Shown: positions 44,041-54,893, counted from the stretch's first letter. The stretch: DNA of 64,000 bases from Umbilicaria muhlenbergii (GCA_000611775.1 KK106981.1:10463522-10527521), one strand, 5' to 3'. The notes: a model not told the origin generated them from the letters alone. Numbers and translations are program-made.

Positions 44041-45095
44041 TAGTTTTTAACACTTTGAGCGCTCTGAGCTTCTGATCTCATGTCTCAGTTAACAGCCGCT
44101 CTTAGCACCCTTTGAGCGCTTTGAGCTCAACCTTAAATCTTGAGCGGAACATCAAAATTTTGTGATAAAAAAACAGTTATTAAAACAATTGTTTAAACAA
44201 GTACACACACAGTGTTATAATAACAGTAAAACTTATAATAAGTAAACTTTTGCTAAAATTCACTTTTCTGCAATAAAAAATCATGATTTGTTGAGTCTGA
44301 AAGCACTCTATAAGTGTTGAGTTCTGAATATTTAAAGAACTTCAAGATTTTCGTCACTTAAAAATTTACACACTTTAATAACTTTTGCAACTCAACAGAT
44401 ATGAAGAAACTTTCAATGCATAAATTATAAAAAACAGTATTATCTATTAATGTTAAATTAAAAGTTTCTTCATAACTGCTATTGTTGTTAAGTTATATTT
44501 AATTCAAGTTTTCAACAGCGAAAAATCTTTCAAAAAAAGTCACATACTTTGAATAACTATTGCGCTTTTATACTTATGATATAACTTTCAATTTATAAGT
44601 TGTAGAGAATAAGCTGTTTAAGAGTTTTCTTATACAAACTTTCTTTTTATGTGTTGTTGTTGTTGAGTTATTCAAAAAGGCATTAAAAGTCTGTTTATTA
44701 ATGTTGTAATTTTCATCACTGAAAGTTTGAAATCAATGTAACTTTTAACAACAACAGTTATAAAAAAACTTCAAGTTATAAAACTGTTTAATAGCTTATT
44801 CTCTACAACTTATAAACTGAAAATTATATTATAAGTATAAAAGCGCAATAGTTATTCAATATGCTAATATACTTATAATTAGTTAAAAGTTTTTTAATTC
44901 ATAACTATTGCAAATTAAAACTTATAAAGAAATCTTTAGTCTATAAAGTGTACAGAATAAAGAGATCTAAAACTTTTCAATAAAAAGTTTCTTATTATTC
45001 ATGAAGGTATAATAATTATTTAAAGTGTAAGATTTGTATGAGCTCATTTACTGCTCAGAGAGTGCTCTGAGCGCATAAAGTACTATTAACTAAAA
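44041..45095. repeat. AT-rich palindromic block (candidate foldback MITE)
   Basis: About 1.05 kb of very AT-rich noncoding sequence in the linker between copia integrase and RT. Its ends are imperfectly inverted (TTAGTTTTTAACACTTTGAGCGCTC against the complement of GAGCGCATAAAGTACTATTAACTAA, about 22 of 30 matches overall). Near its centre two ~65-nt arms (44551-44615 and 44793-44857) are nearly perfect inverted repeats, containing GAATAACTATTGCGC and its complement. I could not fix a target duplication, so the exact borders are uncertain. Confidence 0.5.
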
Positions 45096-45097
45096 TC

Positions 45098-46800
45098 TTA
45101 TTTTTGAGCAGGCTGCCAAGTTGCAGATGTTGACATCAGAGGCTCTGATAAATTCATCACTGCTTCAGGGCCTTCAGAGCTTGAAGACATTACTCTTTCA
45201 CTTTCAGTACACCTCTGAGCAAGTTCCTGTGGTGTTAAAACTACTAAGTAATCATCATCATTTATATATGAGTTCATGAAGTCCTCATTTGCTTTGAAAT
45301 GTTTTGAATTTTCCAGTAGGCTTTCACCTTTCTCTCCCTCAAGGAATAAAACATGCGTATGTATTTTCACCTGCTTTTTCACTTGATTTCAGACCTGAAA
45401 TTGCTAATTGCTCTTACAATAACCCACAAAAACCCCTTTATAAGACGTGTTTTTGAGTTTCACCTGTTTTTCCTTTAATATATGACAATGAACAACACAC
45501 CTGAATGAGCGTAGATGTTCAATGAAGGGTTTAAACCTCTTATATAATTCATATGAAGTTCTTCCTTCATGATCATCTCCTAAAGGAAGGTGATTCTTTA
45601 GGTAACAGATGATTTTGATGACTTCATCTTAAAATTTAATTAACAATTGAGTGTTATAAAGCATGCATCTAGTTGCTTCTGTAATTGTACAATTTAAGTG
45701 TTCAGAGACGCTGTTCTGCTCAGGTGTGTAGATGATGATAAATTTAAATTTCACCCCCTCTGACCCTTATATGCTTGTCAATTTTATATATTCTTCATCA
45801 TTGTCAGCCTGTACAACCTTCAATTTCTCATCAGTTTCTTTCTCAGCTTTCATCTTTCAAGTCTTGAATATTTCATAGATATTCATCTTCTTTGCCATTA
45901 AGAAAATATCAGAATATCAGGCAAATTCATCTGTAAAAATAACAAAATACTGGTTTTCACCTAAAGTATTGACATGATAGGCTCCTCAAATGTCTGAATA
46001 AACTCATTGCAGGTGTTTTGTAATCATTGACTTTAACTTCTTGACCTGTACCTGTATCATCTTGTTATGCAAGCATGTTGAGCAGGCTTTCTTCACCTCA
46101 TTAGGGTGTAATTCATGAGTTATACCCTTCACACACGGCTTGAGGCGTTGCATACAGCTTGCCTCAGCATGATTAAACCTCTGATGTCACTTCCAGTAGT
46201 CAGATTGAGCCTGTGTGAAAAAATTGAAATTTTCAGGGGTTTCAGGGGTAATGTGCCCTAAACTCATTTTTGAATAAAGGGTAATGAAACTGGCAATCAT
46301 GCTGCCTGATACTGCTCTCACTAACTTCAGAGTGAGCTCTGATGTAAGTGATCCTCTCTCTGCTGTCACTGAGGCTGTCAGGCTTCTCATCAATTTTTGA
46401 TAAACTTGAACCTTAAAGGTCACTTTTGCGCTCATCAACTCAACAACATAAACTGAATCATGTTGGTTTGCTGTGATCATGACGCTTTCATTATGCTTAA
46501 AAACAACATTTTTAAGCTTAAATTCAACTGTTATTCCGTGCTTACTTGCTGCCCCAATCAACAGCAAATTTCCGTCCAATTCAGAGACATAAAGGACGTC
46601 ATTTAGAGTGAGTTTTCTTCCTTTAAAATCAACTTTCACCTTGCTCATACCAGCTGCTTTTATTGAGTGCTCATTGGTTAAGCAGACTTTCATGTAATAG
46701 TTCTGAATTTCAACAAAAATTGCTCAATTTGAAGTCATGTGGTGGCTCACTCTGAAGTTCACAATTCAGCAGTCAGGGGTTAGTTCTAGGTTGATTAGAG
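45098..46800 (-). pseudogene. Copia protease and integrase
   Basis: The minus strand shows the protease region IVNFRVSHHMTSN, where copias have DSGASHHM, so the catalytic Asp is lost. The pre-integrase stretch follows (LTLNDVLYVSELDGNLLLIG, MSLGHI). The integrase core keeps the three acidic positions: YSDI at ~46000, QADNDEEY at ~45800 and YTPEQNSVSE at ~45720. The tail (LKNTSYKGVFVGY, HTHVLFLEGEKGE) and an open linker of 94 codons end at 45098 against the AT-rich block. In-frame stops are frequent. Confidence 0.87.
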
Positions 46801-46825
46801 CTTTCATAATCACTGTCTTTCATGC

Positions 46826-47734
46826 TTATTCATCTGAGTTGAACTCATTGTCCTGACTAGTCAGATCTTTTAAATTTTTTGAATCTTTCACCAGCCCTGA
46901 ATTTTCATTGGCTTGCCGTGCATTTGCCTTGAACTTTGATGATGATTTAACTCTGTTAAAAGGTAGTTCTTCCCCGTCTTTCATCTTTAAAGTGTAGCAA
47001 TCAGAGGTGAAATGCCCCCTTTTCTGACACTGAAAACATGTTTTTCCTGTCTTGTCATCTTTGCCTTTGCTTCCTGCTTGGGCTGCGTTTGCGGTGGCAT
47101 TATTAGTTGATTTATTATTCAACACTTCTTTCATTTCTCACTCCTTCAATTGACGTAGAACAGTCTTGATTTCAGGGTTCATGATTTCATTGTTTATTTG
47201 AAATACAACTGAGCTGTAAGGCTCCTCCTTTAAAGAGTCAAGGAACACTTCCTGAATCATGTCATCATTGATGAGCGCCTTTGATTTAAGCACTGTAATC
47301 TCTGCTTGAATTTTCTTCAAGGTGTGATAAACCTGCTCTGCTGTCTCCTTGAGTCCTTGCTTGTAATTGATGAATGCCTTAAGCTGTGACTGATAATATG
47401 ACTTGCCCTTAAACTTCTTGATGTTCTCAAGGTGATCTCAAAGCTTCTTTGCTGTCTTCAGTTTGTAGAATGTTTCATCCTCCTGAGAGCAAAGTGATAA
47501 TATGTTGTTTCAGATCTTCTTATCAGTCCTTCTTCACTTCTTATACTTCTTAATGAGAGGCTTTAATGTCTTCTCATCTAAACCCTTCTTCCCCTCTGAT
47601 GCAGCGTCAGTCCCGTCTATGATGTCTCAGTAGTCTCATGCTTTCAAATAACCCCTTGTTCTCCCTGCTCATTGAGTGTAGTTCATCTCATTGAGTTTGA
47701 CTAGGCCTGAGGCCTTCAGAGACTTGTATTTCAT
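46826..47734 (-). pseudogene. Copia gag with CCHC zinc knuckle
   Basis: Minus-strand translation from ~47734 (KYKSLKASGLVKLNEMNYTQ) gives a UBN2/gag-like body (LCSQEDETFYKLKTAKKL, FKGKSYYQSQLKAF, SKALINDDMIQEVFLDSL). It ends in an intact knuckle, C-x2-C-x4-H-x4-C, in CFQCQKRGHFTSDCY at ~47040-47000. Stops fall mostly at expected Trp or Arg sites. Confidence 0.87.
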
Positions 47735-47982
47735 GCTCTTTTAAGACTGTGTGACTGCCTTCTGTGTACGCGGCGGCGTGGATAACGACTCAGGGGTGTG
47801 AGTATTTATTTGAAGTTTTATTCATTGAGCCTTTTTATATATATAGACGTTTCTATTCATTTGATTTTCAGAGTGAAATTCATATGAAGAATTGACGTCT
47901 TTTTCAGTCAGTTTTTCAACTTTATAACTGGCCGATATTGAAGGTTTATATTGAAGCAAACTTTGGTTGCTCAACTTGCTCA

Positions 47983-48040
47983 ACGGCGGCGGGGGTGGCG
48001 ACGGCGGGGTTGACGGCGGCGGGGTTGACGGCGGCGGGGG
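47983..48040 (+). repeat. GC-rich minisatellite in the copia leader
   Basis: Units of about 15 bp (GACGGCGGCGGGGTT) repeat roughly three to four times. It sits 65-135 bp from the primer site in the untranslated leader and keeps CpG, unlike the rest of the element. Runs of G could form quadruplexes. Confidence 0.75.
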
Positions 48041-48104
48041 TTAAGGCAGTGAGGGTTAGGGCGGAGGTGGTAGGCAACAGCAACAGGCGGTAGTTTAGAC
48101 ATTG

Positions 48105-48119
48105 ACTGGGCTCATAACC
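48105..48119 (-). other. Primer binding site of the copia element (initiator-tRNA-Met type)
   Basis: On the minus strand GGTTATGAGCCCAGT begins right after the 5' LTR. Its complement, ACTGGGCTCATAACC, is the anticodon stem-loop of eukaryotic initiator tRNA-Met (anticodon CAT). Drosophila copia primes on this internal site using a half-tRNA. Confidence 0.8.
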
Positions 48120-48374
48120 TGTTGTAATGGGATGATATAGAGACCAAATAAATGTATTGTATCTGCCTAAATATCACCCAAATGATATAAATGAACGTGA
48201 GGAAGAAAGCAGAAACTAAAGGCTTTAAAGCAATTAATATACATGTTAAGGAGCTTTTCGCTAAGCCAAAACATACGTACACCCATGACGTGACTGCTTC
48301 TCTTGCTAGGAACCCCTGCCCTAAACCCCTGCCCCAATGACGTCTGCTCGGCGGTGAATCGGCGAAATTCAACA
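48120..48374 (-). repeat. Copia LTR (5' LTR of the minus-strand element)
   Basis: 255 bp, TG...CA, matching 25707-25961. The zinc-finger reading frame of the host gene runs into it and stops at ~48167. Confidence 0.95.
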
Positions 48375-50020
48375 GTATCTGTACCGATGCCGGCGGCTGC
48401 TCCACTTGAATCGGCACTTCCACCATCTTCGAAACCTCTTGGAATAGCAAAGAGAGCTAGTTGTTCCATATGAGCACCAACATGGTGCTGGAACTGAGCT
48501 GGAGTGACAACCAAGATCTCATTTTGAGGCATGTGGGGGTTGGATTTACTCAACTTCGTCGCCCACTCGTCACAGAAGGGGCAGTCGCTGGGGGAAATGC
48601 GATTCACCGATTGCTGACTGACCTTCACCAATGCCGGAAGTTGGGTTTCTGGAAATCTCCCCGAATGGCGGCTCCGCATGTGATCTTCAAAATTCTCAAC
48701 GGATTCGAAAGGCATGCGGGAACATAGGTGACAGGCCCATTCTATGCGGTGGACTTGGAGCTCATGATTGAACCAGGCATGACGGTCTGCAAACATCTTC
48801 AAATCGCACTCCTCGAAGGTGCACACGTAGGGTTTAAGGTCTCGTAGGACGTGCCTCCTGGTAATCAAATTAGCGTTGATCTTCGTTGAGGACATCAAGC
48901 CTATACTACCTCCAGGAACGCTCTTGCCTGATATCTTGGATCCCCCAACAGTAAGGGCACTCGAACGGATAGATTCCTTTTGTAACTTCCTTGAGGTTTA
49001 GAACACGAAGTTTGTTAAAATCGTTGTCTTCACCCACAGACGTTGCGTATGATGTTTGCGAATGACCGTCTTCTGAGGCTTCTTCAGCTGTCTCCAGGTT
49101 GGCGGCCACTAATGTAGACGCAGACGTTGGTGCAACAAAGCTAGTAAGCCCCGTTCTCATCGTATGAGCTTTGTTGCCTGGTCTAGGTTCTGCGTTTGCC
49201 ATATCCTTAATCTTCAATTGTCTTTCGCTATCAACAGGGTCGTGACTTGTAATATCATGCTTCGGTTCCCTGGACAGCTTGCCGCGATGTTCCCGGCAAT
49301 AGCGAAGATAATGCCGTCGCTGAGTGATCGCCTTACCGAGACGGCGTTTCAGCCATTCGCTTTCTCTAGTGGCTAGTCGAGGAAACTTATGCTCAACATG
49401 GTCGATGTCATAGTGGTCGTCAAATGGTTCCTTGAGGGTGGTGGCAGCTTTGTGATAACGGTCTCTAGGCGTAGCGTTTCGGATGATCATGGAGATCTTG
49501 AATAAGCTGGAGATGGTTTCTTCGATCGAATTGAAGAGCTCTTGAGCCTCAGATCGGTGCTCGTCGATGAAGGATGTTTGCCCGTAGGCGTAGGTAGTAT
49601 CAGTTTGCTTATCATGCTCGCCAAGGTTGAGGGACGAGCCAGTTCTATTGGGTCTTTCACCAGAAGCTATTGAGCAGGCTGGAGGAACAGTCAGAGGAAT
49701 TTTACCCTCATGTAGAGTCCTTGAAGCTCACCATCTTTCAGGGTCTCCTCTAGATCCTCTAAAAGCTCAACAATCTGATTCGCAATCTTAGGCTGCGCTC
49801 TTAACCTGTAGTCTAGTGATAGTGGCGACTGGGCTTCTTGAAGAGCTCCAATGTTTCCTGCCCAGATCATATACCGGCCGAGCTCATCGCAAACCATTGA
49901 GTGTGAGATGTTCCATGGCGGTTGATGTACAAGGTCTTGAGATAAGCTGCCCAGCTTCTTAAAGTCATCTACACAAATGCGAGCCTGGGTAGCAATCGCT
50001 GAAGCCTGCCCGGAAGTCAT
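48375..50020 (-). pseudogene. 5' half of the split C2H2-ankyrin-TPR gene
   Basis: Exons 50020-49732, 49678-48910 and 48857-48375, with introns of 53 and 52 nt, until the copia insertion. The N-terminal domain (ICVDDFKKLGSL, CDELGRYMIWAGNIGAL, SLDYRLR..PKIANQIVELLEDL) is the typical start of fungal C2H2/ankyrin proteins. A basic region (EWLKRRLGKAITQRRHYLRY) follows. Then come zinc-binding segments CPYCWG, YVCTFEECDLKMF, WACHLC and CPFCDEW with spaced histidines. Last is the conserved TPAQFQHHVGAHMEQLALFA just before the break. With one TSD removed, the frame continues exactly into 25706, giving a 1251-aa ancestral product. It diverges from the DUF7580 gene with a 374-bp shared upstream region. 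Confidence 0.85.
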
Positions 50021-50394
50021 ATCAGGTTAAGCTAGGAGACTGCTGTGTTTCACACGTAAGCGGGGGGGTTGTGTCCTTTAGAAATTGTAAAACGACGGCT
50101 CCAATTTCATTAGAGTAAGGCTGCTTCAGCTTTGCAGTAAAACAGGCCCAGAGAGGCAACGTCTCGAAGGAAAAGTGTGTTGGATAAACGGAGGGGAAAT
50201 GTGTCTGGCGAAAGACTCACGTAACACAGGAGAGTTCCTAATCTGGCTTAATGCTTACCCCGCTTCGACGGGGCTGAGCAGGCTGAAGGACCCGCAGGCA
50301 AAGCTTTGGAAAGCGCACACTGATTCTTGAGGCTCACTTCCAACTTCTCCACCAAAACCGAAGAGGGCTTTTCTCACGAAGTGGATCACTTGCC
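50021..50394. promoter_or_regulatory. Divergent promoter region between the C2H2-ANK-TPR and DUF7580 genes
   Basis: 374 bp between two start codons facing away from each other. No obvious TATA box or palindromic operator was found. With the left gene broken, only the right promoter is likely under selection. Confidence 0.45.
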
Positions 50395-52351
50395 ATGAGT
50401 GGCGTCGAAGCAGCAGGTTTCATCCTGGCAGCCTTCCCGCTACTGATCTCCGCTCTTGAGCACTATCGCGAGAGCGCCGAAGTCCTCGAAGATTGGTGGC
50501 AAATTAAGCGAGAGTACCGGAAATGCAGGCATGAGATCAAACATCAGAAGTTGCTATTCGAAGGGAATTTAGAAGAATTCCTATTACCGCTCATCGTTGA
50601 CGAAGACGAGCTCAAGGCGCTCATAGCAGACCCTGGTGGCGCGCAATGGAAGGACCCTAACCTCGATGAGACGCTCAAGGCACGTCTTCCGAAATCATAT
50701 GATCTTTATTTGGAGACAATCACGGAAATCAAGGAGGTTACGGAAGAGTTGAAGCGTGAGCTTGGGGTTGATAAGCTTCACTTTCAAAACGAGCTTGCAG
50801 TCAATGATGTACGTATTACCAAGAAACATTCGTGCAAAGCCTTACCTAGAATACCTTTTATCGCAGGCAGAGAAACGTGACTTAAAACCCACTACCGGGC
50901 GAAGCAACATTGTGAGCAAGGCAAATCTAGAGTATCAGGCTCAGCGGATCAGATTTGCACTTGGCGATTCCTCACGGAACAAGCTCTTCAACCAGCTCAA
51001 TCACTATAACAAGAGGCTTCGAGATCTGCTGGAGACGCAGGATAGACTTACAGCCTTAAGGAGCACGGGAAAGAAAGGGCAGAGCACGCTCAGCAGCAGA
51101 GCATTGAGCCAGTTCTGGCGTCATGCAAATACCCTGTACAACCTTCTTGCAAACGCATGGCGCTGTGAGTGCCAGACCTCCCATCATGCCAATCTTCTGC
51201 TGCAGCATCGCACAACTCCGGCAGCAGATTTCAAGGTACTGTTTCTCTCCAACAAAAGCACAGCAAGCCAAAATACCGGGCCATGGAGTTGGCAAGAGAC
51301 ACATTTCAAGCTTCTCAATAACGAGCACGAGTCTATCGAGATAGCTGTCCCCAGAACTATCCCGATCGAAATAACAATGAGAGCACCGAACATGAGTCAC
51401 AAAAAGCCTAATGCTCTCCGCTCCTTACTCTTGGGTCGGCGCACGAATCCTATCATCACGGCGTAAGTCATGACACGCACTGCTCCATGCTTCCTAATGA
51501 CTAAAGAATGTAGTGGTATCGCTAGCGATAACCTGAGTTTGCTTGTAGCTTCACGGACCCCTAAGCCGAAGGTTATCTGGCGAGATACAGAGCAATGTTC
51601 TGCATCGCCATCGTCAGCACATCATGATAGAGCAGTAATCACGGATCTATGCAACACCATTGCAACACACCGCCCAGGGCTCTCCTGCTTTGGCTTGTTG
51701 AAGAATGAGGAAGCTTGTTTTACTGTCTATCCTCTCACAAAGCTGCGTCCAACTTTTGACGCGCGAAAAACTGTTACGCTTCAGATGCTTCTGGATAAGG
51801 AGTTTGAAATCACCCTCAACCGCCGCCAGCGCTATTTAATCGCCCTCACTCTCGCCTCCTCCCATCTTCAGCTTCATTCGACCCCGTGGCTCAGCGCGCA
51901 ATGGAGTAAGAAAGACATCGTCTTTCTACGTGATGATGAAGCCCCCAATGCCGTCATCGCAGATCAACCCTATATATCCCGCGACTTTTCTCCAATAATT
52001 CCTCTTACCTCAACAATGGACGCGCATGGAGACAGAAGCGTATCTAACCTTGGTATCATGCTGCTTGAGCTCTGCTTCGGCGTCGCTCTTGAAGATCACA
52101 AGCTCAGACAGAATTTCGTCCCTGGCAATGGCCAATCGAATCCATACTTGGATTTGGCAATGGCGCGCGAGTGGTGTAGCGCCGCGAGTGATGAGGCCGG
52201 CCCGGAGTTTGCAAGCGCCATACAGTGGTGTCTGCAAATGAATAGCGTGGATGTGAAGAGTAAGGAAGGTCGGGAGAGGCTTTTCATAGAGGTCGTCGAG
52301 CCATTGCAGTACTGTCATAATATCATGAACGAGCGCACCAGCGTTCTCTGA
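50395..52351 (+). CDS. DUF7580-type fungal protein
   Basis: Three exons: 50395-50808, 50867-51462 and 51514-52351, with introns of 58 and 51 nt, give 615 aa with all phases closing. The N-terminus (MSGVEAAGFILAAFPLLISALEHY, shown in part) is a hydrophobic helix leading into a long helical region (DWWQIKREYRKCRHEIKHQK, LLFEGNLEEFLLPL), typical of fungal proteins that end in DUF7580. The C-terminal part has QMLLDKEFEITLNRRQRYLIALTLASS, then SVSNLGIMLLELCFGVALED and a WC-x2-QMN end. This layout resembles a degenerate kinase-like C-lobe (LGIMLLEL), but no catalytic Lys/HRD/DFG set is visible. Similar proteins are often neighbours of incompatibility-type genes; an allorecognition link is inference. 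The gene is intact with normal CpG content. Confidence 0.8.
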
Positions 52352-52815
52352 CTTTCCACGATTAGAAAGCAATCAAGGAGATGGTCAAGCAGTTGATGGA
52401 GGATATCGCATTAGAGGTCATTACTGACGGTGGAAAACTCTGTTGTTGCATCACCCTTTCTGTTAAAACAAATGTGGCAAATCATGCGGGTCACATGCTC
52501 TTCAGGGGAAACCTCACGCTCTTAAAGTCTCACCTGTGTCCCCCTGGTATGACGTTATCCTTTTTAGCATAACCACAAGTTTAGAGCTTCTGCGATGCAA
52601 TGGCTTTGCCCGAGCTTGAAATAAGAACAAGGATGCCTTTCATCTGGACATGAGCTCTATATGAGGCCACTGACAAATCATTTCATACCAGAAATCGAAC
52701 CCGCCCCAACCTGGTTTACCCCCTCGAATATTTTGCAGTTCATTAACCAATCACCCTGCCGCTCTATACGGCCATGCAGAGCCGCCAGAGCGATCCCAAA
52801 CACCCCTCTTGTCAC
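52352..52815. other. Intergenic region
   Basis: No gene supported. A 63-codon frame at 52381-52572 has no recognisable domain. A tRNA-like B-box match on the minus strand near 52695 does not fold into a tRNA. Confidence 0.45.
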
Positions 52816-53008
52816 TGTGTAGAACGATTATTTAGAGGCTAAATAAAATATATTATTGCACTAGCTAAATATTAGTCCACAATTGGATCATGGACGTGGG
52901 GAAGAAAGCAGGAACTCAAGGCTTTAGAGCTGTTAATATACATATTTTAAAGCTTTTCACTAAGCCTAAATATGATGTACTAATTATGATGTGACTGCTT
53001 TTCTCACT
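52816..53008 (-). repeat. Diverged copia LTR fragment
   Basis: It aligns with the first ~190 bp of the copia LTR (shared GAGGAAGAAAGCAG-like, AGGCTTT, GTTAATATACAT, GCTTTTC.CTAAGCC and ATGTGACTGCTT blocks) with many substitutions. It ends where a MITE begins at 53009. Confidence 0.75.
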
Positions 53009-53345
53009 TACGCTGCACCATAGGTTGAGTTTTACCCAGTGGGTTTGAGTTTGGGTTGGGTTTGGGTTGGGTTTTGGGGTGGGTTATACGTGTCAAAACC
53101 CAACTCATTTAACTCAAACCCAGAAAATTCTGAGCTAACTCAGTACATACAAATAGTTATGGTAGTCTTTATGATAGTCAAGAAAGTCAGTTCAAAAGGT
53201 GCCTTCTCAAGTCATTTTCAAGGCCATTTTTTGAGGCTGTCATCAAAGCCATTTTGGAAGCCGTTTTGAAAGCTGTTTTTCAAGGCCGTCGTTGAAGCCA
53301 TTTTGGAAGTCATTTTGAAAGTCATTTTGAAAGTCATTTTGAAAG
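53009..53345. mobile_element. Truncated copy of the hAT-like MITE
   Basis: It begins TACGCTGCACCAT and follows the left side of the element at 36763 (ACCCAGTGGGTTTG, GGTTATACGTGTC, AGTCATTTTCAAGGC) into a few ~33-bp units. It then stops at ~53345. No right terminus is present. Confidence 0.85.
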
Positions 53346-53547
53346 TCATTGAACGGGCGCGCGGGTTAAGGTTAGGGTGGGCCGTGCGCGGGGGACTTGG
53401 TGAAAAAAAAAACCAAAAAACCATCACCACCATCACCACCACCACCATCCCCACCTTCAGCAGGCGCACGCCGGCGGCCAGCAAGCAAGCAAGCAAGCAA
53501 GTAAATAAGTAAGCAAGCAAGAGGATGTTGATTTTCTTCTGCAAAGT
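53346..53547. repeat. CpG-rich low-complexity stretch with simple repeats
   Basis: A CG-rich start (GGGCGCGCGGGTTAAGG), an A-run, (CAC/CAT)n at ~53420-53450 and (CAAG)n at ~53479-53520. It is unlike the CpG-poor transposons around it. Confidence 0.7.
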
Positions 53548-53555
53548 TCAAAGCA

Positions 53556-53815
53556 TTCCCACGGCTCTGATCAATTGCGCTCATGGGAAAGAAATGTTCA
53601 TGCACATAACGCCTTTCCACGGCTCTGATTGGCCGCGCCCGTGGAAAGAAATGTTCATGCACATAACGCCTTTCCACGGCCCTGATTGGCCACGCCCGTG
53701 GAAAAGAAATGTTCATGCACATAACACCTTTCCACAGCTCTGATTGGCCGCGCCTGTGGAAAAGAAATATTCTTATGCACGTAACACCTTTTCATGACTC
53801 TGATTGACTGCGCTC
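53556..53815 (+). repeat. 57-60 bp tandem repeats carrying a perfect hairpin
   Basis: Five units, with anchors at 53561, 53619, 53676, 53734 and 53794. The best unit holds TTTCCACGG...CCGTGGAAA around GCTCTGATTGGCCGCGC, plus the spacer GAAATGTTCATGCACATAAC. Later units show CG turned to TG or CA. Confidence 0.85.
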
Positions 53816-54440
53816 ATGACTTCTTCATTTATTTATGATTTATCACCTCCTCTCCCTCCTCCCCCTCTTCTTCTTCAACCACTTCAGTGTGCATGCATCA
53901 TCAGTGCAGAGCAGCTTGCAAGGAGGAGTTGACTGCTGTTAAGCTTCTACACAGTTTGCTTCCTTGAGAATTTAATCACCCTTCAGTGTTGCGGTGGTGC
54001 GGGCCTTGAAGCGGCCATGACTTCAGCGTGAAAAGAAATCCTCATGCACATAACACCTTTTCACAACTCTGATTGACCGCGCGCCTGTCATTTGTGATTT
54101 ATTATCCTCTCAGGTGAGAATCAACAGGCTTTCTTTTTCTTCTTCTTTTCTCAAAAATCACTCAACTTCATGTGCATCATCAGTGTGAAGCAGCTTGTTA
54201 AGAAGTTGACTGCTGTCAACCTTCTGCACAGTTTACCCTTGATAAAATTTAATCATTCAGGTGCTGTTGAGATGCAGTCTTGAGAAGATCATGATTTCAG
54301 AAAGAGGCAGAAAGAGTTATTTAAAAAATTCTTATACACATAACACTTTTTCACAGCTCTGATTGACTGCAGTTTAATTTTCAGAGTGGCTTAACATCCT
54401 CTCAGTCTCAACTTTTCATTCAAGCAATGAAGGATTTCAC
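53816..54440 (+). repeat. Two ~290-bp degenerate repeats
   Basis: Blocks starting near 53875 and 54164 share TTCAGTGTGCATGCATCATCAG-like openings (in part), GTTGACTGCTGT, CACAGTTT and the CACATAACACCTTTTCAC..CTCTGATTGA hairpin remnant. The second is more diverged and AT-rich. Confidence 0.7.
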
Positions 54441-54893
54441 ATCATCAAATGTAAAGAAGCTTTGAGAGAGTAATTGATTGTAATTAACTTTTTTATACAT
54501 GTGACTACCTGACTACCTGATTACTCACTGAACACTTTGCAGAGTGATGTAAAACAGAGTCTGAAGCAGAAATATTTAAATATTTAATATAATGCAGCTA
54601 ACCTCTGAAAATTGTGACACAGAAATTCACAGTCATATCATATCATCAGGTGCAAGACTGAAATAAAAATACACATCAAAACTGCTGCAGTGACTCTGAT
54701 TCAATTTCATAAACTGATACTACATGAGGCTGACTTGATCATGTTCTTTGATTCAATCTCATAATGTTATTAATTAAAGGGCAGTGTTAAGGCTCCTGCA
54801 TTATAATATTAGTGAAGTATGCAGTGTGAGCATACACATGATACTGCTCATCTTGCTCACCTTGCTCACCTTGTTGAGCATAATGAGCATGAA
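54441..54893. other. AT-rich spacer with short LTR-like fragment
   Basis: No gene. Near 54830-54893 a GAGCATACACATGATACTGC segment followed by TTGCTCACC repeats resembles the start of the chromovirus B LTR. Confidence 0.5.

Larger units (their letters stand above)
25707..48374 (-). mobile_element. Ty1/copia LTR retrotransposon, degenerate, with nested insertions
   Basis: It is bounded by 255-bp LTRs of identical length (25707-25961 and 48120-48374), each starting TG and ending CA, and by the 5-bp target duplication GTATC (25702-25706 and 48375-48379). On the minus strand the order is 5' LTR, tRNA-type primer site, gag with CCHC knuckle, protease, integrase, reverse transcriptase, RNase H, polypurine tract, 3' LTR; integrase before RT defines copia. 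Subtracting the nested chromoviruses A and B leaves ~6.7 kb. The coding parts are riddled with stops and lost catalytic residues, so it is not autonomous. The LTR pair differs at ~15 sites, several of them CG versus TG/CA. Confidence 0.93.

Noticed and set aside
52690-52795. tRNA-like sequence on the minus strand (GGGTTCGATTTCTGG)
   Set aside because: The T-stem does not pair and no matching acceptor stem or anticodon arm could be found.
53360-53385. Telomere-like GGTTAGGG motif (also near 48050)
   Set aside because: Only one or two copies, not a tandem telomeric array; it lies in internal GC-rich repeats.
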